A model generated the notes under the pieces. That model made no database searches. It saw only the letters and a list, made by a program, of their open reading frames with translations, and was not told the DNA's origin. From an uncultured Muribaculaceae bacterium (GTDB lineage: Bacteria; Bacteroidota; Bacteroidia; Bacteroidales; Muribaculaceae), in assembly GCA_910584665.1 (NCBI GenBank), contig CAJUBL010000045.1, positions 1 to 26,526 on the forward strand: a stretch of DNA of 26,526 nucleotides. The letters run 5' to 3'. Positions 14,581-24,230 of the stretch are shown here, one piece after another. Numbering within the stretch: position 1 is the first letter of the stretch; every line of letters begins with the position of its first letter. The position numbers and the translations under genes were made by a program.

Positions 14581-17025
14581 ATGATTTATCCTGACTCAAA
14601 ATACGAAATAAAGATCGGATTCGATTATGTCAAGGAACGCCTACGGTCTTTATGCCTTACACCGCCAGGCGCCATACTGGTCGACGACATTACGTTCTCT
14701 GCCCGGTTCGACACCGTGAAACAGCGGCTCGCCGCAACATTCCAGATGCTTACGATCGAACAGGGTGACGACCCTCTGCCCCTGACTGCAGTCAGCGACA
14801 TAACCCCGGCTCTCTCTGCCCTACGGGTGCCCGGCACATACCTTTCGGCCCAGGATCTCGTGAGTGTGCGCCGTTCCATGCAGTGTATAGTAGACCTCGC
14901 TGCTTTCTTCCAGCGCCATCGCCGCGATGATGACACGTCGGTCTACCCCGAGCTGGATCTCGAGGCCCGTGACCTTGCCCCCTCACCGGCAGTAATCACC
15001 GCAATAAACCGTGTCATAGACCAGTATGGAGAAGTCAGGGACTCGGCTTCGGCCGAACTGAGCCGCATACGCCGTGAGCTGCAGGCGACATCGGGTACAA
15101 TAAACTCAATCATGAGACGCGTCATCTCCCGTGCCGTCAGCGAAGGGTATCTCGAGAGCGACACCACTCCGTCGGTACGCGACGGGCGCCTTGTACTGCC
15201 TGTCGCCCCCGCCTTCAAACGCAAGATAGGCGGCATCGTCCACGATGAGTCGGCTTCGGGAAAGACATACTACATAGAGCCGGCCGAGATTGTCGAGGCC
15301 AACAACCGCGTGCGCGAACTGCAGATGGACGAACGGCGTGAGATAACACGCCTGCTGCAGGCACTTGCCGACGAGCTGCGCCCACACCTGGAAGAGATGG
15401 CCGGAAGCCTGAAAGCACTTGCCACACTCGACTTCATCCGGGCCAAGGCTCTATACGCCATTGAGATAAACGCTACTCTGCCACACCTTCACGACATTCC
15501 GGAACTGGAGTGGTATCACGCCACCCATCCCATGCTTCTCGAGGCGCTCAGGCATCAGGGCAAGGAGACTGTCCCGCTCGACATTACCCTCACACCCTCT
15601 GACCGTATCCTCATCATCTCGGGGCCTAACGCCGGCGGAAAATCGGTGTGTCTCAAGACTGTAGGCATCGTCCAGTACATGGCCCAGTGTGGCCTTCTGC
15701 CGCCGGTCTACGAAAACTCCCACATAGGCATTTTTGACAGTATATTCATCGACATCGGTGACGACCAGTCGCTCGAGGATGATCTATCGACCTACTCGTC
15801 TCACCTTAAGAACATGAAGTTCTTCCTCTCCCACGGCGATAACCGCACGCTTGTCCTGATCGATGAATTCGGTGCCGGCACAGAGCCCCAGATAGGAGGT
15901 GCCCTGGCTCAGGCTATCCTGACAAAATTCAACGAGTCGGGAATGTGGGGCGTGATCAACACCCACTTCACCAATATCAAACAGTTAGCCGAAACCACCC
16001 CCGGACTTATCAACGGTTCCATGCTCTATGACCGCCACCTGATGCAGCCTACTTTCAGATTGGCTATCGGTTCGCCGGGATCATCATTTGCTGTCGAGAT
16101 CGCCCGCAAGATCGGATTGCCCGCCGCCATCATAGCCCAGGCCGAGGAGATTGTAGGCAGTGACTATATCAACGCCGACCGATACCTGCTCGACATCGCA
16201 CGCGACAAACGTTACTGGGAGAACAAACGTCTGTCAATCAGACAGAAGGAGAAAAAGATCGAGTCTGTTCTTGCAACATATGAGGAAGACGCCGCCAACC
16301 TCCGACAGCAACGGCGCGAGATAATAGCCGACGCACGCGACCAGGCCCGACGCATCCTCGAGGGATCGAACGCCGCCATCGAACGTACCATACACGACAT
16401 ACGCACAGCCCAGGCCGAACGGGAATCGACCCTCGCGGCACGCCGGCGGCTTGACGAGCACCGCCGCGATCTCGACAAGAACACCGCGTCACACCACCCT
16501 CTTTTAGACAAGGCGCCAAGGAGCAAAAAACAACGTCATCCCAAAGTATCGGCACAGGAGAAGCCCCTACAGCCCGGTGACAATGTAAAACTTGACGGAC
16601 AGGGAGAACCCGGACGCATACTTGAGATAAACGGCAGGCAGGCTGTCGTAGCTTTCGGCCTGCTCAAGACAACGGTAAAACTCGACCGGCTCAAACCCAC
16701 ACTGGCCCAGCCAAAATCCGGTGCAGGCAAGACAACGTTCATCAGTCCGTCGACAATTGAATCCCAGCGCGACCGTCAGCTGCAGTTCAGGCAGGAGATC
16801 GACGTGCGCGGCATGCGGGCCGACGAAGCCATACAGGCTGTAACCTACTTCATCGATGACGCCCTGCAGTTCAGCGCACAGCGGGTACGTATACTTCACG
16901 GTACCGGCACAGGAGCACTGCGCCAGGCCATCCGCCAGTATCTCTCGACCGTCCAGGGTATAGGATCATATCACGACGAGGACGTACGGTTCGGTGGCGC
17001 CGGCATCACGGTTGTCAACCTCTGA
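14581..17025 (+). CDS. mutS2: MutS2 family ATPase / endonuclease with Smr domain
   Basis: 814 residues, a usual length for MutS2. MutS2 lacks the mismatch-binding domain of MutS; members act on branched DNA to limit recombination and, in some bacteria, rescue collided ribosomes. Here a lever/clamp region (1-330) precedes the ABC-type ATPase: Walker A GPNAGGKS (348-355), the signature region DDQSLEDDLSTYSSH (394-408), and Walker B VLIDEFGAGTEP with Asp428 and Glu429. A long charged coiled coil follows (535-640), then a KOW-like linker (about 665-705). The C-terminal Smr nuclease domain (737-814) has IDVRG in place of the LDLRG motif, and HGTGTG (773-778) where many members have HGKGTG. It has its own promoter and runs convergently into menA, 18 bp stop to stop. 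Confidence 0.95.
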   Translation: MIYPDSKYEIKIGFDYVKERLRSLCLTPPGAILVDDITFSARFDTVKQRLAATFQMLTIEQGDDPLPLTAVSDITPALSALRVPGTYLSAQDLVSVRRSMQCIVDLAAFFQRHRRDDDTSVYPELDLEARDLAPSPAVITAINRVIDQYGEVRDSASAELSRIRRELQATSGTINSIMRRVISRAVSEGYLESDTTPSVRDGRLVLPVAPAFKRKIGGIVHDESASGKTYYIEPAEIVEANNRVRELQMDERREITRLLQALADELRPHLEEMAGSLKALATLDFIRAKALYAIEINATLPHLHDIPELEWYHATHPMLLEALRHQGKETVPLDITLTPSDRILIISGPNAGGKSVCLKTVGIVQYMAQCGLLPPVYENSHIGIFDSIFIDIGDDQSLEDDLSTYSSHLKNMKFFLSHGDNRTLVLIDEFGAGTEPQIGGALAQAILTKFNESGMWGVINTHFTNIKQLAETTPGLINGSMLYDRHLMQPTFRLAIGSPGSSFAVEIARKIGLPAAIIAQAEEIVGSDYINADRYLLDIARDKRYWENKRLSIRQKEKKIESVLATYEEDAANLRQQRREIIADARDQARRILEGSNAAIERTIHDIRTAQAERESTLAARRRLDEHRRDLDKNTASHHPLLDKAPRSKKQRHPKVSAQEKPLQPGDNVKLDGQGEPGRILEINGRQAVVAFGLLKTTVKLDRLKPTLAQPKSGAGKTTFISPSTIESQRDRQLQFRQEIDVRGMRADEAIQAVTYFIDDALQFSAQRVRILHGTGTGALRQAIRQYLSTVQGIGSYHDEDVRFGGAGITVVNL

Positions 17026-17043
17026 GACGCATGTCAGCAACCA

Positions 17044-17916
17044 TCATACCAGAGCTACCACGGTAGCAAATGCAGTGGAATACAGACACATCAGCATCGC
17101 AGTCATACCCAGCAACGGGGTCAGAGCCGCACCTTCGCGACGTCTCATCATCGAAGCGATACACACAGCCATGATTACAAACAGAAGAGGGACAGAGCAC
17201 ATACCAGGTCCCAACATCCACCAATCTGGCATCATAATCCCTATAGCTATCAGAGCATTGACCACGTAGAGCACCGTCATCGTCGTGCGGCCCCACCGCA
17301 CGGCAAGTGTCTTTTTACCCACAGCTCTGTCATCATCCACATCTCTGTAATTATTGACAATCAACACATTCGCACCAAGCAGACCTACAGCCAGGCCGCC
17401 GCGGGCCACCTGCCACGACCATTCGAGTGTCTCGACATAGTAGGTACAGCACACGGGAACCAGCCCGAAAAACAGTACTACGGCCACCTCTCCACACCCA
17501 TGGGTCGATAACGGAAACGGTCCGGTGCTGTAAGCAAATAGTCCGGCCACAACAGCCACGCCGACCGCAACCAGCCACCACCCTCCCCATATCACGAGGC
17601 TGAGTCCCACACAGCATGCCAGAACTACGGTGACAATAATCGCACGTATCATCTCCCGGGGTGTTATGTCACCCTCGGTGACTCCACGGCGAGGACCCTC
17701 ACGCCCTACCCTGTCACGCCCAGCACGGTAATCGAAATACTCATTGGCAAAATTCGATGCGATCTGACACAACAGCGCGAAAACAAGACACAGCACCAAC
17801 GGCACCACGTCGACATTATCATTCAGAATGTTATATCCCAATGCGGTGATTATTCCGGCCACGGCAACAGGCAATGTCCTGAGCCTCATGGCCTCGATCC
17901 AGGCTTTCAGTTTCAT
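17044..17916 (-). CDS. menA: 1,4-dihydroxy-2-naphthoate polyprenyltransferase (MenA)
   Basis: 290 residues from the ATG at 17916; a longer frame reaches 18081 but runs through the terminator hairpin and into the neighbouring gene. MenA joins a polyprenyl chain to 1,4-dihydroxy-2-naphthoate, the membrane step of menaquinone synthesis. It is a UbiA-fold prenyltransferase with about eight or nine helices. The first Asp-rich motif is NFANEYFDYRAGRDR (55-69, Asp62 and Asp68), and the second is NNYRDVDDD in the second half. The N-terminal WIEAMRLRTLPVAVAG is typical. UbiA relatives that act on other aromatics cannot be fully excluded, but the combined motifs favour MenA. It is a single gene with a promoter at 17935-17965, inside the terminator of the upstream operon. 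Confidence 0.92.
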   Translation of the reverse strand: MKLKAWIEAMRLRTLPVAVAGIITALGYNILNDNVDVVPLVLCLVFALLCQIASNFANEYFDYRAGRDRVGREGPRRGVTEGDITPREMIRAIIVTVVLACCVGLSLVIWGGWWLVAVGVAVVAGLFAYSTGPFPLSTHGCGEVAVVLFFGLVPVCCTYYVETLEWSWQVARGGLAVGLLGANVLIVNNYRDVDDDRAVGKKTLAVRWGRTTMTVLYVVNALIAIGIMMPDWWMLGPGMCSVPLLFVIMAVCIASMMRRREGAALTPLLGMTAMLMCLYSTAFATVVALV

Positions 17917-17934
17917 AGCTATCCTATTTCCATG

Positions 17935-17965
17935 CAAAAATAAGCAAAAAAACAGTGGAGCACAA
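17935..17965 (-). promoter_or_regulatory. menA promoter, overlapping the upstream terminator
   Basis: Minus strand: -7 box TATTTTTG (17935-17942) and TTG (17963-17965), 20 bp apart. Transcription would start near 17928, leaving only about 12 nt before the menA ATG. The -33 box lies in the loop of the terminator at 17946-17989. Confidence 0.6.
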
Positions 17966-17989
17966 CCCCGTGCCGGGACCATGCTCCAC
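17946..17989 (-). terminator. Intrinsic terminator of the DUF4493/PCMD operon
   Basis: On the minus strand, GTGGAGCA (complement of 17982-17989) pairs with TGCTCCAC (complement of 17955-17962), with an inner CCCG/CGGG stem. It is followed by TG and then seven T (17946-17952). It lies 28 bp after the stop at 18017. Confidence 0.85.
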
Positions 17990-18016
17990 ATATTTATTAT
18001 ATGGGGTCGGATATTA

Positions 18017-20224
18017 TCAGTAAACCAGTTCCAGATCGTCAAGCCACATAACCGACGGACCACCGGTATAGTAATCGCCATAACGGCTGGCCGAAGCCAC
18101 GACTATGATATTTGCGGCCTTGACATCAGTCCTGAAATACTCGATAGGTATCTCGAACTCAACCATTCCGTCACCGGCAGTAGCCTCGGTAATGATCTTC
18201 TCACCATAAGCTATGACATTGCTGTTTGATGACTTGAAACCGTAACTGTTAATATTCTTGGTGGCTACAATCTGTGGCCAGCCCGAATATTTTCCATATG
18301 ACATTGTCGAACCATCAACGATGCCGATATAGATTATACCGGTATCCTGATCACCCACATTGACGGTCACACCTGCCGGAGCTCCGTTCACATCACTTAT
18401 TGCCGCAGGGGTATATTTTATGTACCCCCTGAGAGCACGCGGACGTGTTGTCCATGGACGTCCCCAGCCCAGTATTCCCTTGGTGAGACTTTCTGTACCG
18501 AGGAATTCTCCGACAAAGAGATTTCCGGCGGCAAATGCGATAGCCACTTTCTGCGAGGCAAGCTTAGCCGAATAATTACCGCTATGTCTCAGGTCCTCAC
18601 AAGGAGTGGTAAGGTTGGTATTGACAGTAGCCGAGCCCTTATTGCCGGAGTCCCAGAACATATCGGCAGAAGAGGCACTTATGCGCTGGATCTTGCCGTC
18701 CATATACCAGTCCTCGAAACCGGAGTTAGGCAGCTGATCGGCCGGTTCGGTTGTAAACTCGTATACACTGTTGGCGGTAAATGCTCCGGCCGTGGCCACA
18801 TACTCATAGGTAGTGCCCGGCTTAAGGCCCGAAAGCACAGCGTTGTAGACTGATCCTTTCTCTATAGCGGCCTGAGCCACGATACCGACGACATCGGTCC
18901 AGTAGGCGGTGCCTTTCTCGCGATACCTGAATCCGACACTCTCCACACCGTCCTTCATCACCTTGCCGGTGAGAGTAGCCTCAGTGGCCCAGACAGACGG
19001 GTCATTGACCGGAATAGGTTCTGTCTGCACATCGGCATCCGTTATGACAATAGTCAGCGTAGCTGTACTGCTCTTCTCGACAGTATATGCGAGACCATCC
19101 GCATCAGACTGCTCCACCTCGACCGAGGCCTCTACTTTTATGGCATTTATACCGTCACCGAGCTGATCAAGCAATTCTGGTTCAAACGATATCTTGATAT
19201 TATCCAGATCGTTCACCTCATCGGTCTTGCGCAGACCGGTAAGTCCTTTCGACTCCAGGCCGGAGAGAACGGACTGCTCGGCACGTACCATATCCACACC
19301 ATCCTGACCGAGAATCGTCTTCATAGACTCCGGGAAGGTGAGATATACCGACTTAAGACGGGTAGCCGCCGCAACATAGATCGACTGACGTGTTATCTTG
19401 CCGGCCTCACAATATACGGGCTCGTCAAGAGGCCTGTCGTCTATACGCCTGATAGTCGGAGCAGGGATAATCATGACAGTTTCCTCGACATCGACAGTGC
19501 GTTCATCGATCTCGACGGTAAAGAATGCGCCTCCGGTCTCGACCTCTGTACCGTTGTAACGCACATTGAGAACATACTCTGTCGATGGACGGGCTCCTTC
19601 TATCCTACCTTCATAACTGAAAGCCGAGCCGTCCTGCCTGTTTCCGGTTATTGTATATGTGAGGTCATGGTCGCGCGAATTCATCATGAAATAACCGCGG
19701 CGGTCATCACGGCCATTCCACTCGAGCTTGCCGCAACTGTGTCCGACAGTGAGTTTATAGTCACTTAGCACTTCGTCAATAGCTTCGTCATATTTTACCG
19801 ACACCGCAGTATTGGCTATCTTACACACCAGATTCACCTGGGCAACCGATCCCTGCGACACAGCAAATGTCTCACGCCCTTTGAAATAACGGGCATCGAA
19901 CGATGCCGGTACAGAGTCACCTGCCCATGCCTCGGCGATATAAGCGCCGCCTACAAGCCATATACCTTCGGCCGGAACAGCCGAGATACCCTTGTACTGA
20001 CGCACAAGGCCCTTATCGCTCGATATCCATATCTTGCAAGACTCGTCGAGACGAGTCTGTTCCTCCTGGCTCACGGCACGTGACAGTCTGATATCGCTGT
20101 CTACTGTGGCACGCAGTATGATGCGTCCCTCGCCGGCGGCATCCTGTGCATTGTACGAGTCAGAACAGCCCGTTGTCGCCAGCAGTGTGACTGCCGAAGC
20201 AATAATATATGCAATCTTTTTCAT
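18017..20224 (-). CDS. Lipoprotein with DUF4493 and PCMD domains
   Basis: 735 residues. The lipobox is LLATTGC, with Cys20 as the lipidated residue. Residues 32-255 fit DUF4493, with the usual AEAWAGDSVPASFDARYFKG strand pair (split near 104) and a closing NVRYNGTEVETGGAFFTVEID pattern. Residues 255-495 look like a spacer of Ig/fibronectin-like strands (for example SVYNAVLSGLKPGTTYEYVA), ending FTTEP. Residues 498-735 match PCMD (putative carbohydrate metabolism domain): LPNSGFEDW at its start and a closing WLDDLELVY. The name of PCMD is a guess from structure; its ligand is unknown. It is the last gene of the three-gene unit, 4 bp after the middle gene, with a terminator 28 bp beyond. It is a paralogue of the first gene (855 residues). 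Surface exposure is likely but not shown. Confidence 0.8.
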   Translation of the reverse strand: MKKIAYIIASAVTLLATTGCSDSYNAQDAAGEGRIILRATVDSDIRLSRAVSQEEQTRLDESCKIWISSDKGLVRQYKGISAVPAEGIWLVGGAYIAEAWAGDSVPASFDARYFKGRETFAVSQGSVAQVNLVCKIANTAVSVKYDEAIDEVLSDYKLTVGHSCGKLEWNGRDDRRGYFMMNSRDHDLTYTITGNRQDGSAFSYEGRIEGARPSTEYVLNVRYNGTEVETGGAFFTVEIDERTVDVEETVMIIPAPTIRRIDDRPLDEPVYCEAGKITRQSIYVAAATRLKSVYLTFPESMKTILGQDGVDMVRAEQSVLSGLESKGLTGLRKTDEVNDLDNIKISFEPELLDQLGDGINAIKVEASVEVEQSDADGLAYTVEKSSTATLTIVITDADVQTEPIPVNDPSVWATEATLTGKVMKDGVESVGFRYREKGTAYWTDVVGIVAQAAIEKGSVYNAVLSGLKPGTTYEYVATAGAFTANSVYEFTTEPADQLPNSGFEDWYMDGKIQRISASSADMFWDSGNKGSATVNTNLTTPCEDLRHSGNYSAKLASQKVAIAFAAGNLFVGEFLGTESLTKGILGWGRPWTTRPRALRGYIKYTPAAISDVNGAPAGVTVNVGDQDTGIIYIGIVDGSTMSYGKYSGWPQIVATKNINSYGFKSSNSNVIAYGEKIITEATAGDGMVEFEIPIEYFRTDVKAANIIVVASASRYGDYYTGGPSVMWLDDLELVY

Positions 20225-20228
20225 TGGA

Positions 20229-21545
20229 CTATTCGTTTACAAAATTAAGTGATAAGGTCTTGGAATGTCCCTGGGCATCGATCACCTCGATAAGGAACTC
20301 ATGAGGCCCTGTAAAGTTTGGCAACAGAGGTACAAACTGAGTGATATCAAAATCCACCGATGTCAGACCGACCACCGCACTGCCGGTAGGGAATCCGAGA
20401 GTGCCGAGTGCGGCCTCAATTTCCCCGTCGGCAGGATTGGCGAGATCAAACTTCTTCGGCAGACCTATTGCTATAAGTTCATCCTCATCCAATCCGACAG
20501 AATTGATGGTCACCCACAGATTTGAGATACCATGCTCGGCTACGATGTTTACTATAGCTTCCTTTGCTTTAGGGCCATACTCGGGAGCATGATTCACATT
20601 ACCTTCACCGAGAACCATCTTCTCACTGTCAAAATCGATACAGTCATCGGTTACCGGTGGTTTGGGATCATCAGGATTTTCAGGATTCTCGGGATCATCA
20701 GGCCAGTCCTCGTGACCTGGACGCTCCTGGCCGCCGATAACATCCTCACCGCCTATGTTCACATTGCCGCTCAGATCTTCGTCGATAACCGAGAAGTCGA
20801 CGTTGAAGCCACCGGTAGGATCAATGAATCCGGTCTCGGGATCCGGTTTGATGTCAGCTCCTTTCAGAGCGAATGTGATGATGCGGTGCTGTCCGGGATT
20901 GAGGTCCTTGTACAGGCGTATGAACTCCTCCTTATACCCGTTGACTGTGCCGCTGAATGTAGCCACCATGGTGGTGTTGCCCGGAACAACCTCAAAGTAT
21001 CCCGACTGCACGGTGGCAGGCGTGAAATGCAATACGCCTTGCTCGTTGACACGGATTTCGCAGTCGAGGTCCCCGGCCGAGGCTTCAACCAGTTCGGCAT
21101 CAAACTTAACCGTAACCTTAAGGTTCTGAAGCGTGCATGTGACCGTACCGGCGTTGGTTACTTTGTCCTTTACGATCTCAAACTGTTTCTCGCCTACATA
21201 GTAAGGGGCATTCCAGGCAGCCTTCTGAGGTTTGCCCGACTCGACTTTAAGGGTATAGGTACCGACATTGAACACCGGCAGGCCGGGCATCTGGGCATAG
21301 GTCCACTCGTTGACTACCATACCGTTCCTGTCAGTAACGGTAACAATGAAATCGGTCAGGTCGACCGTCGCACGGCTCTTGCTTATAATCTGCTCGGCAT
21401 TAGTGAGATCTATGGCGAGATCGGCTGTCGACAAGGTGCCCTTGTCGACAGTATCTGTACCTCTCGGCTCCCACTTCTCGTTGCAAGCGCTGAAACCCAC
21501 TGTCAGGGCCAGCATCATCACAGCGGTAAATATCTTGTTCTTCAT
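20229..21545 (-). CDS. DUF4493 lipoprotein, middle gene of the operon
   Basis: 437 residues from the ATG at 21545, 13 bp after the stop of the upstream gene; a longer frame to 21581 would overlap that gene. The lipobox is VGFSAC (Cys21). Residues 33-255 form a DUF4493 region closely like that of the first gene: FNVGTYTLKVESGKPQ and NAPYYVGEKQFEIVKDK mirror FNVGAYTLEAGYG and KPYYYGVTSLTVSENK. An acidic Pro/Asp/Glu linker follows (about 270-302, PDDPENPENPDDP). A C-terminal beta domain (303-437) then differs from PCMD and resembles the central strands of the first gene (LDEDELIAIGLPKKFDLANP). The PCMD domain is absent, so this protein may be an accessory or anchor to its two neighbours. Function unknown. 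Confidence 0.78.
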   Translation of the reverse strand: MKNKIFTAVMMLALTVGFSACNEKWEPRGTDTVDKGTLSTADLAIDLTNAEQIISKSRATVDLTDFIVTVTDRNGMVVNEWTYAQMPGLPVFNVGTYTLKVESGKPQKAAWNAPYYVGEKQFEIVKDKVTNAGTVTCTLQNLKVTVKFDAELVEASAGDLDCEIRVNEQGVLHFTPATVQSGYFEVVPGNTTMVATFSGTVNGYKEEFIRLYKDLNPGQHRIITFALKGADIKPDPETGFIDPTGGFNVDFSVIDEDLSGNVNIGGEDVIGGQERPGHEDWPDDPENPENPDDPKPPVTDDCIDFDSEKMVLGEGNVNHAPEYGPKAKEAIVNIVAEHGISNLWVTINSVGLDEDELIAIGLPKKFDLANPADGEIEAALGTLGFPTGSAVVGLTSVDFDITQFVPLLPNFTGPHEFLIEVIDAQGHSKTLSLNFVNE

Positions 21546-21558
21546 TGCAATAATCCAA

Positions 21559-24126
21559 TTAATAGTTAAGTGTGATGTCATCTATCAATAAACTCGAGCC
21601 CAAATATTCATGATTTGACAGATTCATCGGTTTTGGCGGACGCATATTGTCCTGATTCTTCCGGTTTTCAAGTTCATCGCCCGACAATTGGGAAGACTTG
21701 AATATCACTACTATCTTAGCGGCTTTTGATGCTGACGCCGGATAATTCAATGATATTGTCTTCTCGACATACGTACCGTCAACCGAATAATCGGTATTGG
21801 CTCCCACATCCTTGTATTTGGCATTAGGATCCAGCTGAATTTCCTGTTCGGCGACAACAGCATTCTGTGCATCAATGATTTTGACAATCGCAACACCCTT
21901 CTGACCATTGTCATTGCCATTGCGGTTCATCACCGCATATTTATACCAGAATGAAACTGATGAAGGACGGGACATAAAATTCATACCATAATTGGGTGTT
22001 GCTTCTCTGATAGCTTCAACACCATCCCAGTTTCCAAGGAACAGCTGGCCGGCCGATACATACTTACATGTACCGAAAGCCCATCGGTTAAAGGCATTGG
22101 CGCTTGCGGTATTTCCGCTACCCCATCCCACGGTACGTATCTGAGCCGCTTTCGATCCGGATTTCACATCACCGGTATAAACAGTACCCGAAGTACCATT
22201 ATAGCCATATTTTGAATTTCCCTGAGACATGGTCACAGGATTATAAGTATTCCAGACCATAGAAGATCCGTCACTCCAAGGGTAATGCCATGTCTGGTGA
22301 TTTGACGAACCAGGTGCTGTCGACCACTCTTCCATGCCGGCATTGGGTAGCTGTAGCTCGGCCTCGGTGGAGAAATTCACAGGGCGACAGTTCATGCCGT
22401 CGTACTTCAGACGTGCGGTATATGTGACCGAGGATTTCAGCCCCTCGATTTTCAGACGGTCACTTTCCACGACATAATTATATTCGCTATAGTTCAGACC
22501 ACCGTCAGTCGACATCTCGAGAACCGGGTTAAGAGCAAGAAACTCTGTCGCCGGCATCTCGTCATGGCTTACAGTACAGGACGCAAGCAATGCATACACG
22601 TCGTTATCATTCACAGCAAGCGAGAACGGAACCTGAAAGCGCTTTACTACATATTCGGCAGACCTCTGCAGTTCCTCGCCTCTGTCGTTCTTAGCAATAA
22701 CTCTCAGTCTGACGTCTTTTTCTCCATTGGCGGCATCATCGGGCAGACCGGCTACAACTACAACATAATTCTGTGCCGAACGGCTCTTAGGGGTTACTGA
22801 CTCGATATCGGCATCCGTCCATCCGCCAGCGGAATTGAGATACTGGACTGAGAGGCGCCCCTCGGGATCTGTGCCGTTATAGACCAGCTCGAATGTAGCT
22901 CTTGATTCGTAACACGGAAGTGTTTCGCTGGACATGATGTCAACCACGAGTTTCTCTACATTTACCGTAAGTGTTACTACATCCGACACCTGAGACAACC
23001 GGTCGGTAACGGTGAGAGAGAAAGTGGCCCGGTTGCTGACGCCCTCTTTATATGGAATGTTAGGAATCACCCTGGTGAGATCTATCACCGCCATTTGGTC
23101 CGGATTGTTCCACATACCGGTCTCGGCAAAGCCAAGAGCATTCATTGTAGTGCGTGTGGCGGCCGGAGTCGCCATCAGGTCAACTGTTGCCGGCCACCCC
23201 ATCTCGGTCAGAGCGGTCGACTGTGTCTCAAGCACAGCCCTGGCAATACCGCCACGCGCCATAACGGTGCAGACAAGCGGATTTTCGACCTCGGTCCCTG
23301 CCACAATATCGATCGGCGCCCCGGTGAAACCTTCGGCTGTCACTGTAGGCGCAGGGATATTCTCGAGATCCTGACTGAGATCTATTGTGATATTCTCGGT
23401 TTCCATCGTGTCGTCAAACTCGATCGAAAGGATAGCGTCACCTACATTCCCGCCATTGACATCAAGTGTGACATGATGGTGATACTTGGCCTTGGCCACA
23501 ACCGATACGGGGATAGTCATTGACGATCCGTTGGGCTTGACCACGTTGACGCCGAGCTCGACATTGCCGGCATTGACATATACCGGACGTGTCTCCATAC
23601 GCGAGTATGAAATGGGAGTCTTGCCCGACAGCGACCTGACATCGACACTGTAGTCCCCGAAATAATTCACAAAAGCATCGGTATACGTGATAGTTATCAT
23701 AGAGTTGGCAAGCATAGCCGTCAGAGCTACGGTGGTGGTCTTATTCTCGCTTACCGTCAGTGATGTCACTCCATAGTAATAAGGTTTGTCGAATCCTTCC
23801 TCCCCCCTGGTGCCGTAACCGGCTTCAAGGGTGTAGGCTCCGACATTGAACTTTTCCCCGACATTGAACTGATCGACAGAATTCCACGTACGGACTTCAC
23901 CTGTCGATGTTGATGTCAATGTAAGATTCAGATCACTTACAGTGATTGCACGGGCATCACTGCGCGACATGCCCTTGTCTCCTCTGGAACTGACAGTTTT
24001 GGTGTCAAGATCCACGACCGGAACGATCGTGCCCTCGCCATCAACCCCGGGATTCCAGCTCTCGTTACATCCGGCCAACAGCAGGACTCCGGTCGAGACA
24101 AGAGTGTACAGGATTTTTTTCTTCAT
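21559..24126 (-). CDS. Lipoprotein with DUF4493 and PCMD domains, first gene of the operon
   Basis: 855 residues. The lipobox is LLLAGC (Cys20). Residues 28-255 fit DUF4493, including FNVGEKFNVGAYTLEAGYG and DKPYYYGVTSLTV. Residues 256-500 hold two or three Ig-like strand sets (starting IPAPTVTAEGF, the same junction IPAPTIRR as in the third gene). Residues 500-590 form a further beta domain (LKSSVTYTARLKYDG). Residues 593-855 match PCMD: LPNAGMEEWS at the start and SSLLIDDITLNY at the end. The PCMD part is Asn/Tyr/Trp-rich, as in glycan-binding modules, though binding is inference. The ATG at 24126 is chosen for the lipoprotein signal. A -7 box 118 bp upstream, with a palindrome at the expected transcription start, suggests regulation. 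Ser and Thr are abundant, as in many surface lipoproteins. Confidence 0.8.
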   Translation of the reverse strand: MKKKILYTLVSTGVLLLAGCNESWNPGVDGEGTIVPVVDLDTKTVSSRGDKGMSRSDARAITVSDLNLTLTSTSTGEVRTWNSVDQFNVGEKFNVGAYTLEAGYGTRGEEGFDKPYYYGVTSLTVSENKTTTVALTAMLANSMITITYTDAFVNYFGDYSVDVRSLSGKTPISYSRMETRPVYVNAGNVELGVNVVKPNGSSMTIPVSVVAKAKYHHHVTLDVNGGNVGDAILSIEFDDTMETENITIDLSQDLENIPAPTVTAEGFTGAPIDIVAGTEVENPLVCTVMARGGIARAVLETQSTALTEMGWPATVDLMATPAATRTTMNALGFAETGMWNNPDQMAVIDLTRVIPNIPYKEGVSNRATFSLTVTDRLSQVSDVVTLTVNVEKLVVDIMSSETLPCYESRATFELVYNGTDPEGRLSVQYLNSAGGWTDADIESVTPKSRSAQNYVVVVAGLPDDAANGEKDVRLRVIAKNDRGEELQRSAEYVVKRFQVPFSLAVNDNDVYALLASCTVSHDEMPATEFLALNPVLEMSTDGGLNYSEYNYVVESDRLKIEGLKSSVTYTARLKYDGMNCRPVNFSTEAELQLPNAGMEEWSTAPGSSNHQTWHYPWSDGSSMVWNTYNPVTMSQGNSKYGYNGTSGTVYTGDVKSGSKAAQIRTVGWGSGNTASANAFNRWAFGTCKYVSAGQLFLGNWDGVEAIREATPNYGMNFMSRPSSVSFWYKYAVMNRNGNDNGQKGVAIVKIIDAQNAVVAEQEIQLDPNAKYKDVGANTDYSVDGTYVEKTISLNYPASASKAAKIVVIFKSSQLSGDELENRKNQDNMRPPKPMNLSNHEYLGSSLLIDDITLNY

Positions 24127-24230
24127 TGTCTGATAATATGATTTGGTTTTGGTTTTCTTATTTTATCTCAAGCAACACTTGCATTATATTATATGGAATT
24201 ACTGTCTGGAAACCGAATTAAAATTTCTCA

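Noticed and set aside
20532..21569. 345-codon plus-strand frame opposite the middle lipoprotein gene
   Set aside because: Shadow frame; the minus strand has a lipoprotein signal and a DUF4493 region.
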